A stretch of DNA of 48,647 nucleotides from Rhizobium sp. 2MFCol3.1. GTDB lineage: Bacteria > Pseudomonadota > Alphaproteobacteria > Rhizobiales > Rhizobiaceae. The DNA is taken from the NCBI RefSeq assembly GCF_000377565.1, contig NZ_KB898380.1:1-48647 (forward strand), in the 5' to 3' direction. Within the stretch, counting starts at the first letter, position 1; every line of letters begins with the position of its first letter. Under the pieces are notes generated by a model. It saw nothing but the letters and a program-made list of their open reading frames with translations, was not told where the DNA came from and ran no database searches. The position numbers were made by a program, and so were the translations under genes. Shown in pieces: positions 32,892 through 42,130 of this stretch.

Positions 32892-33218
32892 TCATACTTG
32901 CGCGACGCGGATGCGGTGGGTCGGATCGAGTTGCGATCCGCCCGCCTTGCCGCGCTTCCATCCGAGCGCGCGAGAATAGCTTCCGAAGAGGTTTCGTTGT
33001 TCAACTTCAGCCTCGCTTATCGCAAGCGGGCCGTCGGCGCGCGCAGCGACATAAAGAGCGTCCGTCGGGCAGTAGATTTCACAGAGGAAACAGGTCTGGC
33101 AGTCATCTTGCCGAGCGATGACCGGAACGCCTTCGGTCATATCGAAGACATTGGCTGGGCAGACTTTCACGCAGATATCGCACTCCACGCAGCGGCTTTC
33201 CGAAACGAGCTCGATCAT
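32892..33218 (-). CDS. Two-cluster [4Fe-4S] ferredoxin-like subunit
   Basis: A 108-aa protein with two cysteine sets, Cys10-13-16-20 and Cys40-43-46-50, both of the CxxCxxCxxxCP kind that binds two [4Fe-4S] clusters. A non-cysteine tail of about 50 residues follows. It overlaps the flavoprotein gene by 4 bp (ATGA), so the two are very probably one enzyme, with the ferredoxin carrying electrons to or from the FAD. The pair resembles AprA/AprB of APS reductase in order, but this subunit is shorter than usual AprB. Confidence 0.9.
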   Translation of the reverse strand: MIELVSESRCVECDICVKVCPANVFDMTEGVPVIARQDDCQTCFLCEIYCPTDALYVAARADGPLAISEAEVEQRNLFGSYSRALGWKRGKAGGSQLDPTHRIRVAQV

Positions 33219-34846
33219 GACGCGATCTCCTGGCGGCTGTCCGCCGCTGCCGACACGCTGATTTCGCCCAGGCCACGCAATGTGATCGGATGTGCGAAAG
33301 CCGCAACGCTATCTTTGCAATCGCTACGGCGATGCATGCCGCGGCTCTCCTTCCGGGCAAGTGCCGCCATCACCGACCAGCGGCCGGAAGCAGCGATTGC
33401 GGCCGCCTCGCGCGCCTTCAGGCGATCGAGGCCGGAGGCCGAAAGGTGGTTCCTGACGTCACTCCAGACAGCATCGAGCTTCTCGCTGCTGGCCCGCAGC
33501 CGGCCGCCTTCGCGAAAATAGTTCTTCTCCAGCGGCGTCACTTCCGCACGCACGCTGTCGATGACGTCCTTGGGCGTAAGCGACGCCTTTGATGTCGATC
33601 CCGGGCGCAGGCCGGCCTGGCCGAGCGGGGTGGAATTGGCTCTAAAGGCCTTGTTGCCACGCCGCTTGGCATGCGAAGCGGCTCCCTGACCGGACCACCA
33701 GCCGCTGGCGATTGCCCATGAGGAGTTCGGCCCGCCACCGCCTGACGTCGCGCCGGCGACCAGCTCGCGGCTTGCTGCATCCCCGGCGACATAGAGACCG
33801 GTGACATCGGTGGCGCAATCCGGTGCGGCAATACGGATGCCGCCAGTGCCGCGAACGGTGCCCTCAGCGCGGAACGTGACTCGGAAGATCTCGCGAAAGG
33901 GATCGACGGGTGTCCTGTCATAGGGCAGAAAACAGTTCGGCTGGCCGCGGCGCAGCCAATCCTGCAGCGCCGGCTCCGCCTGATCGAGGACCGCGTAAAC
34001 CGGAGCTTCGATCATCGCCTTGGCGATTTCCCTCTCGCGCTCGCCGATACCGTTACGCAGATGGTTGCCATCGCTATCGAGAATGGGCGTACTATCCTCA
34101 CGGAAGAACGAAGCCCAGCGGAATGGCAATCCCTTGTTGAGGGAAGAGCCAAAGGGGGCGAGTGTATATTTGCCGGTGAACTCCATTCCGGAGAGGCTTG
34201 CGCCGGCTTCTGCCGCCATCAGAAGGCCGTCGCCTGTTAGGGCCGCAGCCCCCATGATCCGCTCATGAAAGGCGCAGCCGCCCGTCGCCAGCACGACAGC
34301 GCCGGCATCGACCCGCCAGTCTCGGTTGCGCTGACGATCCATGCCCGCAGCTCCCGTAACCGCTTCGCCGTCGAAATAGAGTTCGAGGGCGGGGTGGTGA
34401 TCGAGAACGGTGATGCCGGCTTTGAGGACGCGGCGGCGCATGAAGGCCATATAATCGGGCCCGCGCAGATTGGCGATGTAGAGCTTGCCGTCTTCGTCGT
34501 CGGGAAAGGGATAGCCCCATTCGGCCAGTTTCAGCAGGTTTTCATAGGCCTGATCGACAGTGCGTAGCATCCAGCGCTGATCGGCAAGATTACCGGTGCG
34601 CTGCCAGCGCCGCTCGACGATTTGCGCCCGGTTTTCACCTGGCGGCACCAGCCAGGTACCGGTGTTGGACGGTGCGGTGGCTCCGCTGGTGCCAAAATAG
34701 CCCTTATCGGCAAGCACCACCCGCGCGCCGTTCTGCGCCGCAGACAACGCGGCCCACGCGCCCGCGGGACCGCCTCCCACAACAAGCACGTCGGTTTGCA
34801 AATGCAGCGCATTACCGCCTGCCAGGTCTTTTCGCTTCAGCGACAT
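33215..34846 (-). CDS. AprA/fumarate-reductase-like FAD-dependent oxidoreductase
   Basis: A 543-aa flavoprotein. Residues about 17-45 are the FAD-binding fold (VLVVGGGPAGAWAALSAAQN), then FGTSGATAPSNTGTW; later FAD contacts appear at VLATGGCAFHE and TDVTGLYVAGDAASRELVAG. The middle capping domain has the PILDSDGNHLRNG region. It belongs to the succinate dehydrogenase/fumarate reductase/APS reductase flavoprotein superfamily. The start is the ATG at 34846 with GGGGA upstream, 3 nt inside an in-frame TTG. The 3' end overlaps the ferredoxin gene. Substrate unknown; context points to an organosulfur or sulfite-type compound. Confidence 0.88.
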   Translation of the reverse strand: MSLKRKDLAGGNALHLQTDVLVVGGGPAGAWAALSAAQNGARVVLADKGYFGTSGATAPSNTGTWLVPPGENRAQIVERRWQRTGNLADQRWMLRTVDQAYENLLKLAEWGYPFPDDEDGKLYIANLRGPDYMAFMRRRVLKAGITVLDHHPALELYFDGEAVTGAAGMDRQRNRDWRVDAGAVVLATGGCAFHERIMGAAALTGDGLLMAAEAGASLSGMEFTGKYTLAPFGSSLNKGLPFRWASFFREDSTPILDSDGNHLRNGIGEREREIAKAMIEAPVYAVLDQAEPALQDWLRRGQPNCFLPYDRTPVDPFREIFRVTFRAEGTVRGTGGIRIAAPDCATDVTGLYVAGDAASRELVAGATSGGGGPNSSWAIASGWWSGQGAASHAKRRGNKAFRANSTPLGQAGLRPGSTSKASLTPKDVIDSVRAEVTPLEKNYFREGGRLRASSEKLDAVWSDVRNHLSASGLDRLKAREAAAIAASGRWSVMAALARKESRGMHRRSDCKDSVAAFAHPITLRGLGEISVSAAADSRQEIAS

Positions 34847-34898
34847 CAATATCCCCGGAAAAACAGTGCAGAAGGGCGGCCGTTAGGCCGCCGTGCCC

Positions 34899-35486
34899 TC
34901 ACGCGGCGTTGGAGAACCAAGACGGCTCGTTTCCGGCGGTCCATTTGATGTTGCAGCCGATCGAGGGCGTCTGTTCCGTGGCAGGCTTGCCGCCGGCAAG
35001 GACTGCATTGACCGCAGCGCGGAGGTCCTCGCCCGTGGCGACCTTGCCGTTGCCGGGGCGCGAAGCATCAAACTGGCCGTGATAGACGAGCTTGCGGCTG
35101 CCATCGAAAAGGAAAAGGTCCGGCGTACATGCAGCGCCATAGGCCTTCGCGACGGCCTGATTTTCATCCTTCAGGTAAGGAAAGGAGTAGCCGATCGCTT
35201 CGACTTCGCGGCCGATGGCGTCAATGCTCTCCTCTGGATGCGCATCGGCATCGTTGCTGTTGATCGCGATGACCTGCAGACCTTTCGCCTGATATTCGCG
35301 AGCGAAAGATGCAAACTCGTCGCGGATGAGCTGCACGAAGGGACAGCGATTGGAGATGAAGGCAACGAGCACTGCCGTAGCAGCGTCAAAGTCAGAAAGC
35401 TTGTGCGGGGCACCCTTTGCGTCGCTGAGGATGAAGTCCGCCGCCTTGGTGCCGAGCTCTATTGAATTGGATACCGTCTTTGGCAT
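34899..35486 (-). CDS. Thioredoxin-fold redoxin (AhpC/TSA-like), single active cysteine
   Basis: A 195-aa redoxin with the fold start LGTKAADFILSDAKGAPHKL and catalytic Cys48 in FISNRCPFVQ. The second thioredoxin cysteine is absent (CPF instead of CxxC), so it may work as a one-Cys peroxidase or thiol transferase with Cys in GAACTPDLF as resolving partner. cis-Pro is in ACTPDLFLF. The ATG has a perfect AGGAGG upstream. It is the first gene of the flavoprotein/ferredoxin/ABC operon (52 bp before the flavoprotein). AT-rich DNA upstream (35500-35560) probably holds the promoter. Confidence 0.88.
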   Translation of the reverse strand: MPKTVSNSIELGTKAADFILSDAKGAPHKLSDFDAATAVLVAFISNRCPFVQLIRDEFASFAREYQAKGLQVIAINSNDADAHPEESIDAIGREVEAIGYSFPYLKDENQAVAKAYGAACTPDLFLFDGSRKLVYHGQFDASRPGNGKVATGEDLRAAVNAVLAGGKPATEQTPSIGCNIKWTAGNEPSWFSNAA

Positions 35487-36235
35487 GAAACCTCCTTTGC
35501 TAGAAGACCTTATAATCTATTAAATACATAGATAATGAAGAAATGGAAATTGCGTTCTGCTTGGCGAATTGGAATTAAGTTCTCATGCGTCTAAACTCGC
35601 AGGAAAAATAACATCGAACCTCAACCAATCGCCAGTTCGTCGAGCGTCCCGTGCGGCATTAGCTTGTCGCCATACGCGAGGCATAAAAAGGTACGGAGCC
35701 AATGTGAGCTTCCCAAGCCAGCATTTGGTTATCTGTATTGCGCTACTTGTCCGTCTGGTGGATCACATTTGTCTGCGGCCTTGAATTTAAGCCGCTTGAA
35801 GTCCGGAGATGCAGGTGGATACTGTCTGGATGTCGGGGGTCTTGGGAGAGGTAGTGTCATTACGCAGTGACGCGCCCTTCCAATGTCTTACCGGTTGAAT
35901 GGCTGGGGCATAAGTGTTTTGGATCCCTCGAAGGCGTGAAAACCCATTTCCTCGTCTTGCGGGTGTGTTCGTAATCTGTTCACAAAATCACGGGCCTGCT
36001 CGGTAAGGCACTTTGTGTTTTCGTTTAAAGCGGGAAGGCTGGAAATCCATTCATTGTGATCTCTTCGCGCGAAAATTGCTTAAACATACACTCAAATTAT
36101 AGGCTGCATGAGGTAAAGATAGCCGCCTTGGGGGATATTTCGCTGCCTAGAACGAACAGCGACTTATCGGGTTGCGAAGCAACGGAAGATTAATCGCTGA
36201 TCCTGTAAGGCTTGCCCCTTGATGGAGGGCTCTAT
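35487..36235. other. Long intergenic region between divergent units
   Basis: The first 100 bp hold AT-rich sequence suited to the promoter of the redoxin operon, including an imperfect inverted repeat AATTGCG / CGAATT at about 35548-35572 that might be an operator. Further on I see no gene, RNA or stress promoter up to the EAL gene; short frames there lack start signals. Confidence 0.4.
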
Positions 36236-37003
36236 ATGCCGACGCACTGTAATGGCTGCCGCAATGGCGCCGCTTTCGACCTTCCCTTTTCGATGGCGTT
36301 TCAGCCGATCGTCAACATAAGTACGGGCGCTGTCTTCGCTCATGAGGCGTTGGTGCGAGGTCCGAACGGCGAGGGCGCTGGTTCCGTTCTCAGCCAAGTC
36401 AAGGAAGGCAATCGCTATGCGTTCGACCAGCAATGTCGCGTGAAGGCGATTGAGTTGGCCTCTGAACTTTACGATCCTGCTGATGATGTAAAGCTGTCGA
36501 TCAATTTCATGCCGAACGCCGTCTATGAACCGCGGGCCTGCATTCGGCTGACACTCGCAACCGCCTTGAAGACCGGCTTTCCTCTTGACCGCATCATTTT
36601 CGAGTTCACCGAAAACGAGCAGCTCGATACCAAACATGTTCTCCATATTCTTCGCACCTACAGGGATATGGGATTCAAGACGGCAATCGATGATTTCGGA
36701 GCCGGTCATTCCGGGCTCGGCCTTCTAACCCACTTCCAGCCCGACATTGTAAAATTGGACATGGACCTGATCCGGGGGATCGACACAGACCCCGTCCGGC
36801 GCAAAATTGTAAAACATACGCTCGAAATGCTAGAGGATCTGGCAATTGTTCCTTTGTGCGAAGGGGTGGAAACTGCGGACGAGATGGCGACACTGAAAGA
36901 CCTTGGCGTCTCCCTCATCCAAGGTTACTTTCTGGCAAAGCCTAGCTTTAAATCCCTCGCAATCCCCGCACGTCCGAGGGATATGTGCTCGGACGCCGCC
37001 TAA
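36236..37003 (+). CDS. EAL-domain cyclic-di-GMP phosphodiesterase
   Basis: A 255-aa, almost bare EAL domain that should hydrolyse c-di-GMP. Metal and catalytic residues are present: Glu37 in AHEALVRG (EAL), Asn in LSINFMPNAV, Glu in FEFTENEQ, the DDFGAGHSGL loop, Lys in VKLDMDLI, Glu in LCEGVET and QGYF. The N-terminus has a Cys5-x2-Cys8 pair (HCNGCRNG) that may bind metal or sense redox. The ATG at 36236 has GGAGGG upstream. It precedes the RHH-kinase gene by 200 bp on the same strand but is probably a separate unit. Confidence 0.9.
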   Translation: MPTHCNGCRNGAAFDLPFSMAFQPIVNISTGAVFAHEALVRGPNGEGAGSVLSQVKEGNRYAFDQQCRVKAIELASELYDPADDVKLSINFMPNAVYEPRACIRLTLATALKTGFPLDRIIFEFTENEQLDTKHVLHILRTYRDMGFKTAIDDFGAGHSGLGLLTHFQPDIVKLDMDLIRGIDTDPVRRKIVKHTLEMLEDLAIVPLCEGVETADEMATLKDLGVSLIQGYFLAKPSFKSLAIPARPRDMCSDAA

Positions 37004-37204
37004 AGCCGGAGTGAAAGCTGGATGAAAGCACGGCGGTCGCCGTAAGTTAAGCTTGGTTTCACGTAAAGGTCCTCGTCCCATTTTAAACATTCTTGGCTGT
37101 TGAGATGCAAAGATTGGGCCCAAGCCGACGCCCTATCGCATCGGCAAACCTCTTTTGCAGTGCCACACGTTGACACATTTGAAATTCCATGAGACGAGCC
37201 AGTT

Positions 37205-40200
37205 ATGGCCAAACGTTCCACACGCAATTTCTCGCTGACCCCGGAGCTTGAGGGGTTCATTTCCGAGTGCCTGTCGTCGGGTAACTATGGCAATGCCAGT
37301 GAAGTCGTCCGATCGGGGCTGCGCCTGCTTCGTGACGGTGCCAAGCCCGCGATAACACCCACATCAGCTTGGCCAATCGGGGGCGGTGCCTGCGGCAGCA
37401 TCATCCGGGAAAAGGACTGGTCGAAAACCGCCCTTGGGCCGACGAGCGGATGGTCCGTCGAGCTCCGTACCACGGTCGCCAATATCGTCAATTCGCCGGT
37501 TGCGAAAGTGCTGATGTGGGGGCCGGACCATGTGATGATCTACAACGATACCTATGCGAAGATCGCAGGTCAAAAACATCCTCGCGCACTTGGCAGCAAC
37601 GTTGCAGAAGTCTGGCCAGAAATCTGGGACTGGAACCGTGACATGATCGAGGCCGGCCTTCGCGGCGAGCTTCGTTCCTATCGCGATCAGAGCATGACGC
37701 TTGTGCGAGATGATCGGCCTGAGCTATTCATCTTCGATCTGTTTTACACACCGGTATACGAGGCCGACGGCAAAATCGGTGGCGTGATGTGTACGGTCGT
37801 TGACAACAGTGATCGCGTCGCCATGGAAAAACGTGTGAGCGAAAGCGAAGACGAACTGCGCCGCGTAACCGACGCCGTGCCGATGCTGATCTCCTATGTC
37901 GATCGCAGCCACGTCTACCGCTTCGCAAATCATGCCTATGAAGCGTGGTTTGGTATGAAGCCGGACGACATGGTTGGAAAACATATCGCCGCGGTCATCG
38001 GTGAGGGACCATACGAAAATCGGCGGCCAGACATCGACCGCGCACTGGCTGGCGAAGTCGTGACCGGCGAAGCCGACATGCCGGTGCAGGGCGGCGCGCC
38101 ACGCCGCCTCGAAATTCGATACGTGCCGCATTTGGCGGGGGATGGATCAGTCCCCGGTACCTACATTCTCGGCATCGATATCGAAGATCGCGCTGTGCGC
38201 GAAGCCGAGCTGGAAATGAGCAACAGACGCTTTCGTACGGCCGTGAACGCAGTGCATGGCGTTCTGTGGACCAACAGTGCGGACGGCAGAATGGTCGGCG
38301 AGCAGCCGGGCTGGGCAGCGCTCACCGGCCAGACGTTCGAGCAGTACCAAGGGTTCGGTTGGGCACAAGCTGTGCATCCGGATGACATGGACGCGTCGGT
38401 CGCGACCTGGAATGCCGCAGTCGAAGCGAAATCCATGTATGTGCATGAACACCGGGTCCGCCGGCATGATGACGCGTGGCGTCAGTTCGCCATCCGCGCT
38501 CTGCCGATCATCGGCTCAAAAGGTGACATCGTCGAATGGGTAGGCGTTCATACTGATATCACCCATCAGCGCGCCGCTGAGGCGGCTTTGCGTGAGCAGG
38601 CAGAGGCGCTTGCGCGCCAGGTTCGTCACCGGGAGCGTGCCGAAGAGCAGCTCAAGCAGCTAAACGAAAATCTGGAAGCGCGCGTCATCACGGAGATTAC
38701 CGAGCGCCGCCAGGCCGAAGTGAAGCTGGCGCAGGCTCAAAAAATGGAAACCGTGGGGAAATTGACCGGCGGGGTCGCGCACGACTTCAACAACCTGTTG
38801 CAGGTTGTGTCCGGCAATCTTCAGCTTCTGTCGAAGGAGGTTGCGGGCAACCAACGTGCCGAAGCAAAGCTCGCAAACGCCATGGCCGGCGTATCGCGAG
38901 GTTCAAAACTCGCCAGCCAGTTGCTCGCCTTCGGTCGCCGTCAGGCGCTCGAACCTAAAGTGGTCAATATAAGCCGTTTCGTCCGCGACATGGACGACAT
39001 GATCCGCCGGGCGATCGGGGAAGCCATCGAGGTCGAAACCGTATTTGGTGGAGGCCTCTGGAACACTTTCATCGATCCGACGCAGATCGAGAATGCTCTG
39101 CTGAACCTCGCCATCAATGCACGCGATGCGATGGAAGGGCAGGGCAAACTAACGATCGAGCTGTCGAACGCTCACCTCGATGATGCCTATGCCCGCACGC
39201 ATGATGAGGTCAGTGCCGGCCAGTATGTGATGATGGCGGTGACAGATACCGGGTCCGGCATGCCGCCCGAGATCATCGAAAAGGTTTTCGAGCCGTTCTT
39301 TTCCACGAAAGCCGAAGGCAAGGGCTCCGGTCTTGGTCTGTCGATGGTTTACGGCTTCGTCAAACAATCCGGTGGCCATGTCAAAGTCTATTCGGAAGTC
39401 GGCCACGGCACGACCATCAAGCTTTATCTGCCGCGTGCGAACGAGGCCGAAGATGTCGAGGTCGCTGTCGATAACGGGCCAATTGTCGGGGGGACGGAAA
39501 CTGTCCTCGTCGTTGAGGATGATGCGGAGGTCCGCGAAACCGTCATCTCGATGCTGACCGACCTTGGATATCGCACGCTGAAGGCGGTCGATGCATCGAA
39601 CGCGCTGTCCGTGATCGATAGCGGCATCCCCATCGACATCCTGTTCACCGACGTCGTGATGCCAGGCACGCTCAAAAGTCCCGAACTCGCCCGAAAGGCA
39701 AAAGAACGGCTGCCGAATATCGCCGTGCTCTTCACGTCAGGCTACACAGAAAATTCGATCGTGCACGGCGGCAGGCTCGATGCAGGCGTCGAGCTGTTGT
39801 CCAAGCCCTATACCCGTGAGGCGCTGGCGCGTAAGTTCCGTCATGTCTTGGCAAACCAGGCCCAGCGGGCGAATACGAAAACCAAGGACCGCCTGGCGGA
39901 CTCAGTGCAGAAGCTGAAGCAATCTCCAGCGCCTTCCGCCATCAATGTGGAACAAAGCAAAGTTGAGCCAAACAAGTTGAAAGTCGGTCGCGCGACCGTT
40001 TTGCTGGTTGAGGACGATGCCCTTATTCGTATCAACACAGCTGAAATGCTCCAGGATGCCGGACTGATCGTCGTCGAAGCGGGAAGCGCTGAAGACGCGA
40101 AAGCTGTCTTACAAACAATGGCGGTCGATGTCCTTGTCACCGACGTTAATCTCCCCGGCGCATCAGGCTCACAGCTGGCTGCTGAGGCTAGGGCTTTAAG

Positions 40201-40390
40201 GCCTGCTGCGCTGATCATATATGCGACCGGTGACCCGTCCTCCGTTCGCGATGAAACGGATGCCATTGTGGTCGCCAAGCCCTACGACGCCGAAAAACTC
40301 GCCGAAGCCATTGCGAAAGCCGGGATTGGGAAATTCACGAGAGCAGATTTGGATCGCGTTCAGAGTAACGACGCATTGGATGAGGCATAG
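37205..40390 (+). CDS. ParD-like RHH domain fused to a multi-PAS hybrid histidine kinase with two receivers
   Basis: 1061 aa. Residues 1-45 (RNFSLTPELEGFISECLSS, NYGNASEVVRSGLRLLRD) match the ribbon-helix-helix domain of ParD-type antitoxins. About 55-210: a PAS-like domain (IIREKDWSKTALGP, MIYNDTYAKIAG). About 215-460: two more PAS domains (the second: HPDDMDASVATW, VHTDITHQR). Coiled coil, HisKA with His526 (GGVAHDFNNLLQ), HATPase_c (NLAINARDAM, GSGLGLSMVYGF), then two receivers with Asp816 (ILFTDVVMPG) and Asp980 (VLVTDVNLPG). No membrane segments. The RHH part is in frame with no internal stop; a linker (DGAKPAITPTSA) joins it. The ribosome site (GAGACGAG) is weak. Likely a DNA-binding or self-dimerising sensor; a partner is not evident. 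Confidence 0.9.
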   Translation: MAKRSTRNFSLTPELEGFISECLSSGNYGNASEVVRSGLRLLRDGAKPAITPTSAWPIGGGACGSIIREKDWSKTALGPTSGWSVELRTTVANIVNSPVAKVLMWGPDHVMIYNDTYAKIAGQKHPRALGSNVAEVWPEIWDWNRDMIEAGLRGELRSYRDQSMTLVRDDRPELFIFDLFYTPVYEADGKIGGVMCTVVDNSDRVAMEKRVSESEDELRRVTDAVPMLISYVDRSHVYRFANHAYEAWFGMKPDDMVGKHIAAVIGEGPYENRRPDIDRALAGEVVTGEADMPVQGGAPRRLEIRYVPHLAGDGSVPGTYILGIDIEDRAVREAELEMSNRRFRTAVNAVHGVLWTNSADGRMVGEQPGWAALTGQTFEQYQGFGWAQAVHPDDMDASVATWNAAVEAKSMYVHEHRVRRHDDAWRQFAIRALPIIGSKGDIVEWVGVHTDITHQRAAEAALREQAEALARQVRHRERAEEQLKQLNENLEARVITEITERRQAEVKLAQAQKMETVGKLTGGVAHDFNNLLQVVSGNLQLLSKEVAGNQRAEAKLANAMAGVSRGSKLASQLLAFGRRQALEPKVVNISRFVRDMDDMIRRAIGEAIEVETVFGGGLWNTFIDPTQIENALLNLAINARDAMEGQGKLTIELSNAHLDDAYARTHDEVSAGQYVMMAVTDTGSGMPPEIIEKVFEPFFSTKAEGKGSGLGLSMVYGFVKQSGGHVKVYSEVGHGTTIKLYLPRANEAEDVEVAVDNGPIVGGTETVLVVEDDAEVRETVISMLTDLGYRTLKAVDASNALSVIDSGIPIDILFTDVVMPGTLKSPELARKAKERLPNIAVLFTSGYTENSIVHGGRLDAGVELLSKPYTREALARKFRHVLANQAQRANTKTKDRLADSVQKLKQSPAPSAINVEQSKVEPNKLKVGRATVLLVEDDALIRINTAEMLQDAGLIVVEAGSAEDAKAVLQTMAVDVLVTDVNLPGASGSQLAAEARALRPAALIIYATGDPSSVRDETDAIVVAKPYDAEKLAEAIAKAGIGKFTRADLDRVQSNDALDEA

Positions 40391-40496
40391 GTGGTGGTCT
40401 GACATGCATCCGGATATGCGTGCGCTGCGAGGTCGTCACGAGGTGTTCGGCTCACTCCGCTTCCATATGCTCGGACAACTGAGATAGCTCTGCGCT

Positions 40497-40697
40497 TCAC
40501 TGCGGGGATGGTTCAGCCGCGTCGGAGCCGGGCGTTGGATTGTCTAGCTTTTCGTCATGACCATCCGGGTCAACGTCTCTCTTCTTTGACCGATCGACAT
40601 TTTCCTGCGCGCTTCGCTTCAGTGCCTCGCGATCTTGGTCGGCGGTTTCAGGATCGCTTCGCGCAGCATCGCTGCCGAGATCTTTGTCTTTTGTCAT
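40497..40697 (-). CDS. Small hydrophilic acidic protein (66 aa)
   Basis: From the ATG at 40697 (AGG 8 nt upstream) the protein is almost entirely charged and small residues (MTKDKDLGSDAARSDPETAD, EALKRSAQENVDRSKKR), probably disordered. Such short disordered proteins are common stress proteins in rhizobia. The same frame extends upstream to 40838 with plausible sequence (DPLEPDAFWQIFAAPLTHHD), so a 113-aa form is possible. No family is recognised. Confidence 0.55.
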   Translation of the reverse strand: MTKDKDLGSDAARSDPETADQDREALKRSAQENVDRSKKRDVDPDGHDEKLDNPTPGSDAAEPSPQ

Positions 40698-41066
40698 CTG
40701 TAGAACCTTTTTGATGATCGATCGGTCATAGAGGGTAGGCGGATCATGATGCGTCAGAGGCGCTGCGAAAATTTGCCAGAACGCGTCCGGCTCTAAGGGG
40801 TCGCCTTCCCGATATCGGGTGCTGACGTCGTCGGCCATCTTGACCGACCGCCGGCTGCCAGTACTCAGTTGCGATCTTTGAATTCGACGTCTCGGTCTCG
40901 TTTGGTTCCAACGGATCGGCTATGTCAGGGACAGGTTGGCCGAGGTTGGAGCGTCATACTCCTCTTTGCCGGCCCGCTCGTCGAGCAAGCCCGCAAGCGC
41001 AGCTTTAAGAGGGCGAGGTCGAAGCGAAATCGCTCCGACCTCATCTTGCAGTCGCTAAGAGCCTAT

Positions 41067-41258
41067 TCAGGCTTTGTCGACGACGCCTTTCACAGCATCT
41101 TTCGCATGACCTTTTACCTGCTGGGCGTCGCCCTTTGCTTCCTGAGCGGCGCCCTTGGCTTGCATACTTTTGTTGTCGGTGGCGTCACCGACAACTTGCT
41201 TTGCTTTGCCAGTCAGTTCATTCGCCTTGCCGGATACTTTATCGGCTGTCGAACCCAT
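41067..41258 (-). CDS. CsbD family stress protein
   Basis: A 63-aa hydrophilic protein with the CsbD signature: DKVSGKANELTGKAKQVVGD, then a repeated Lys/Ala/Gly pattern (KGAAQEAKGDAQQVKGHAKD). The family is induced by general stress in many bacteria; the molecular role is unknown. AGGAG precedes the ATG. A GGAAC-N16-CATT pair lies about 105 bp upstream. Confidence 0.9.
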   Translation of the reverse strand: MGSTADKVSGKANELTGKAKQVVGDATDNKSMQAKGAAQEAKGDAQQVKGHAKDAVKGVVDKA

Positions 41259-41363
41259 CTTCGGTTCTCCTTTTGAGAGCGGTACGCACGACCTTCGAGT
41301 CGCTACCCGGTCAAATGCCGGGGAAGTCCATCTTGGGTAGCTTAACGACCCGCTCGTCTAAAC

Positions 41364-41388
41364 AATGCGCCGTCTGGCTTATCGTTCC
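41364..41388 (-). promoter_or_regulatory. Putative EcfG-type promoter of the csbD-like gene
   Basis: Minus strand GGAAC (41388-41384), 16 bases, CATT (41367-41364) followed by GTTT. The -10 box deviates from CGTT in the same way as the site at 6239-6263, but GGAAC-N18-TT holds. Confidence 0.45.
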
Positions 41389-41745
41389 GCACTGCTGGAT
41401 GGGATTGCGCCCGCGATGCGTCTGACCGGTGATCGATAGGTTCAAGTGCGCAGGTCGGATCCTACCGGAGTAGGTCGTTTTCACCTTAACGCTGTCGTCA
41501 GTTTCCCGATTACAGCGGGGTCATGGGTGAGGCCCTTTTGGAGAGTAGACTTCCTTAACCACAGACGCGCTTAGGCGCGAGCCATAACTTGAAATGGCTC
41601 TATCATTTTTCCGTCTCTGAAAGCTTCACCCCGGCGGAAATGGCCGGTCTCACCGACTATTGCTTAGAAGTCCTTTCCAGCAACTGCTGGCAGGGCCGGT
41701 GCTGCGTGCTTGAAGGCTTCAAGATCTTGCGTCACCATCATCGTG
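41389..41745. other. Intergenic stretch with nothing recognised
   Basis: No gene, RNA or repeat is seen between the csbD promoter region and the small frame at 41746. Confidence 0.4.
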
Positions 41746-41955
41746 TCACGAAACCAAGATGACGCATGCAATTCGCAACGGATCTCGCACGGCAAAGGAA
41801 CGGCTACGGATTAACCACCGCCCATATTCTTCTATCGCAGCCTGGACTTTAGATCCCTCCACCAAACCTACGTCCAGCAGGGCTACGATCTCGCCCGGGG
41901 TTTGCTCAGATGCTAAAGCTTCGAGACTTTTGGAGGGCCACTCGCGATCGGCCAC
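41746..41955 (-). CDS. Possible small protein (69 aa), weakly supported
   Basis: The frame starts with GTG at 41955 and reads fairly naturally (TPGEIVALLDVGLVEGSKVQ, AAIEEYGRWLIRSRSFAV), but no ribosome site is visible and no family is recognised. It could be a real small gene or a remnant. Confidence 0.3.
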   Translation of the reverse strand: MADREWPSKSLEALASEQTPGEIVALLDVGLVEGSKVQAAIEEYGRWLIRSRSFAVRDPLRIACVILVS

Positions 41956-42130
41956 TTCACTTGGTTCGCTACAGCCACCAGCACGTGATCAGGCTGAACC
42001 GAAGGTGGTGCGTCGATGGCGAGTTCAAGCTTCATTGACGTCTTGATTTTGATGTTTCTGCTTCCCAACTCATCGACCGCCCGAGACGTTGAACTCGGCG
42101 TGCGTTGATTGTGTATGGAGTGAAACCTGG

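Noticed and set aside
37205..37340. A complete parDE toxin-antitoxin operon
   Set aside because: Only the RHH half is present, it is fused to a kinase, and no ParE-like gene is found in the neighbourhood.
40869..41276. Plus-strand 135-codon frame opposite csbD
   Set aside because: It is the antisense of the CsbD gene, which has a good ribosome site and family signature.
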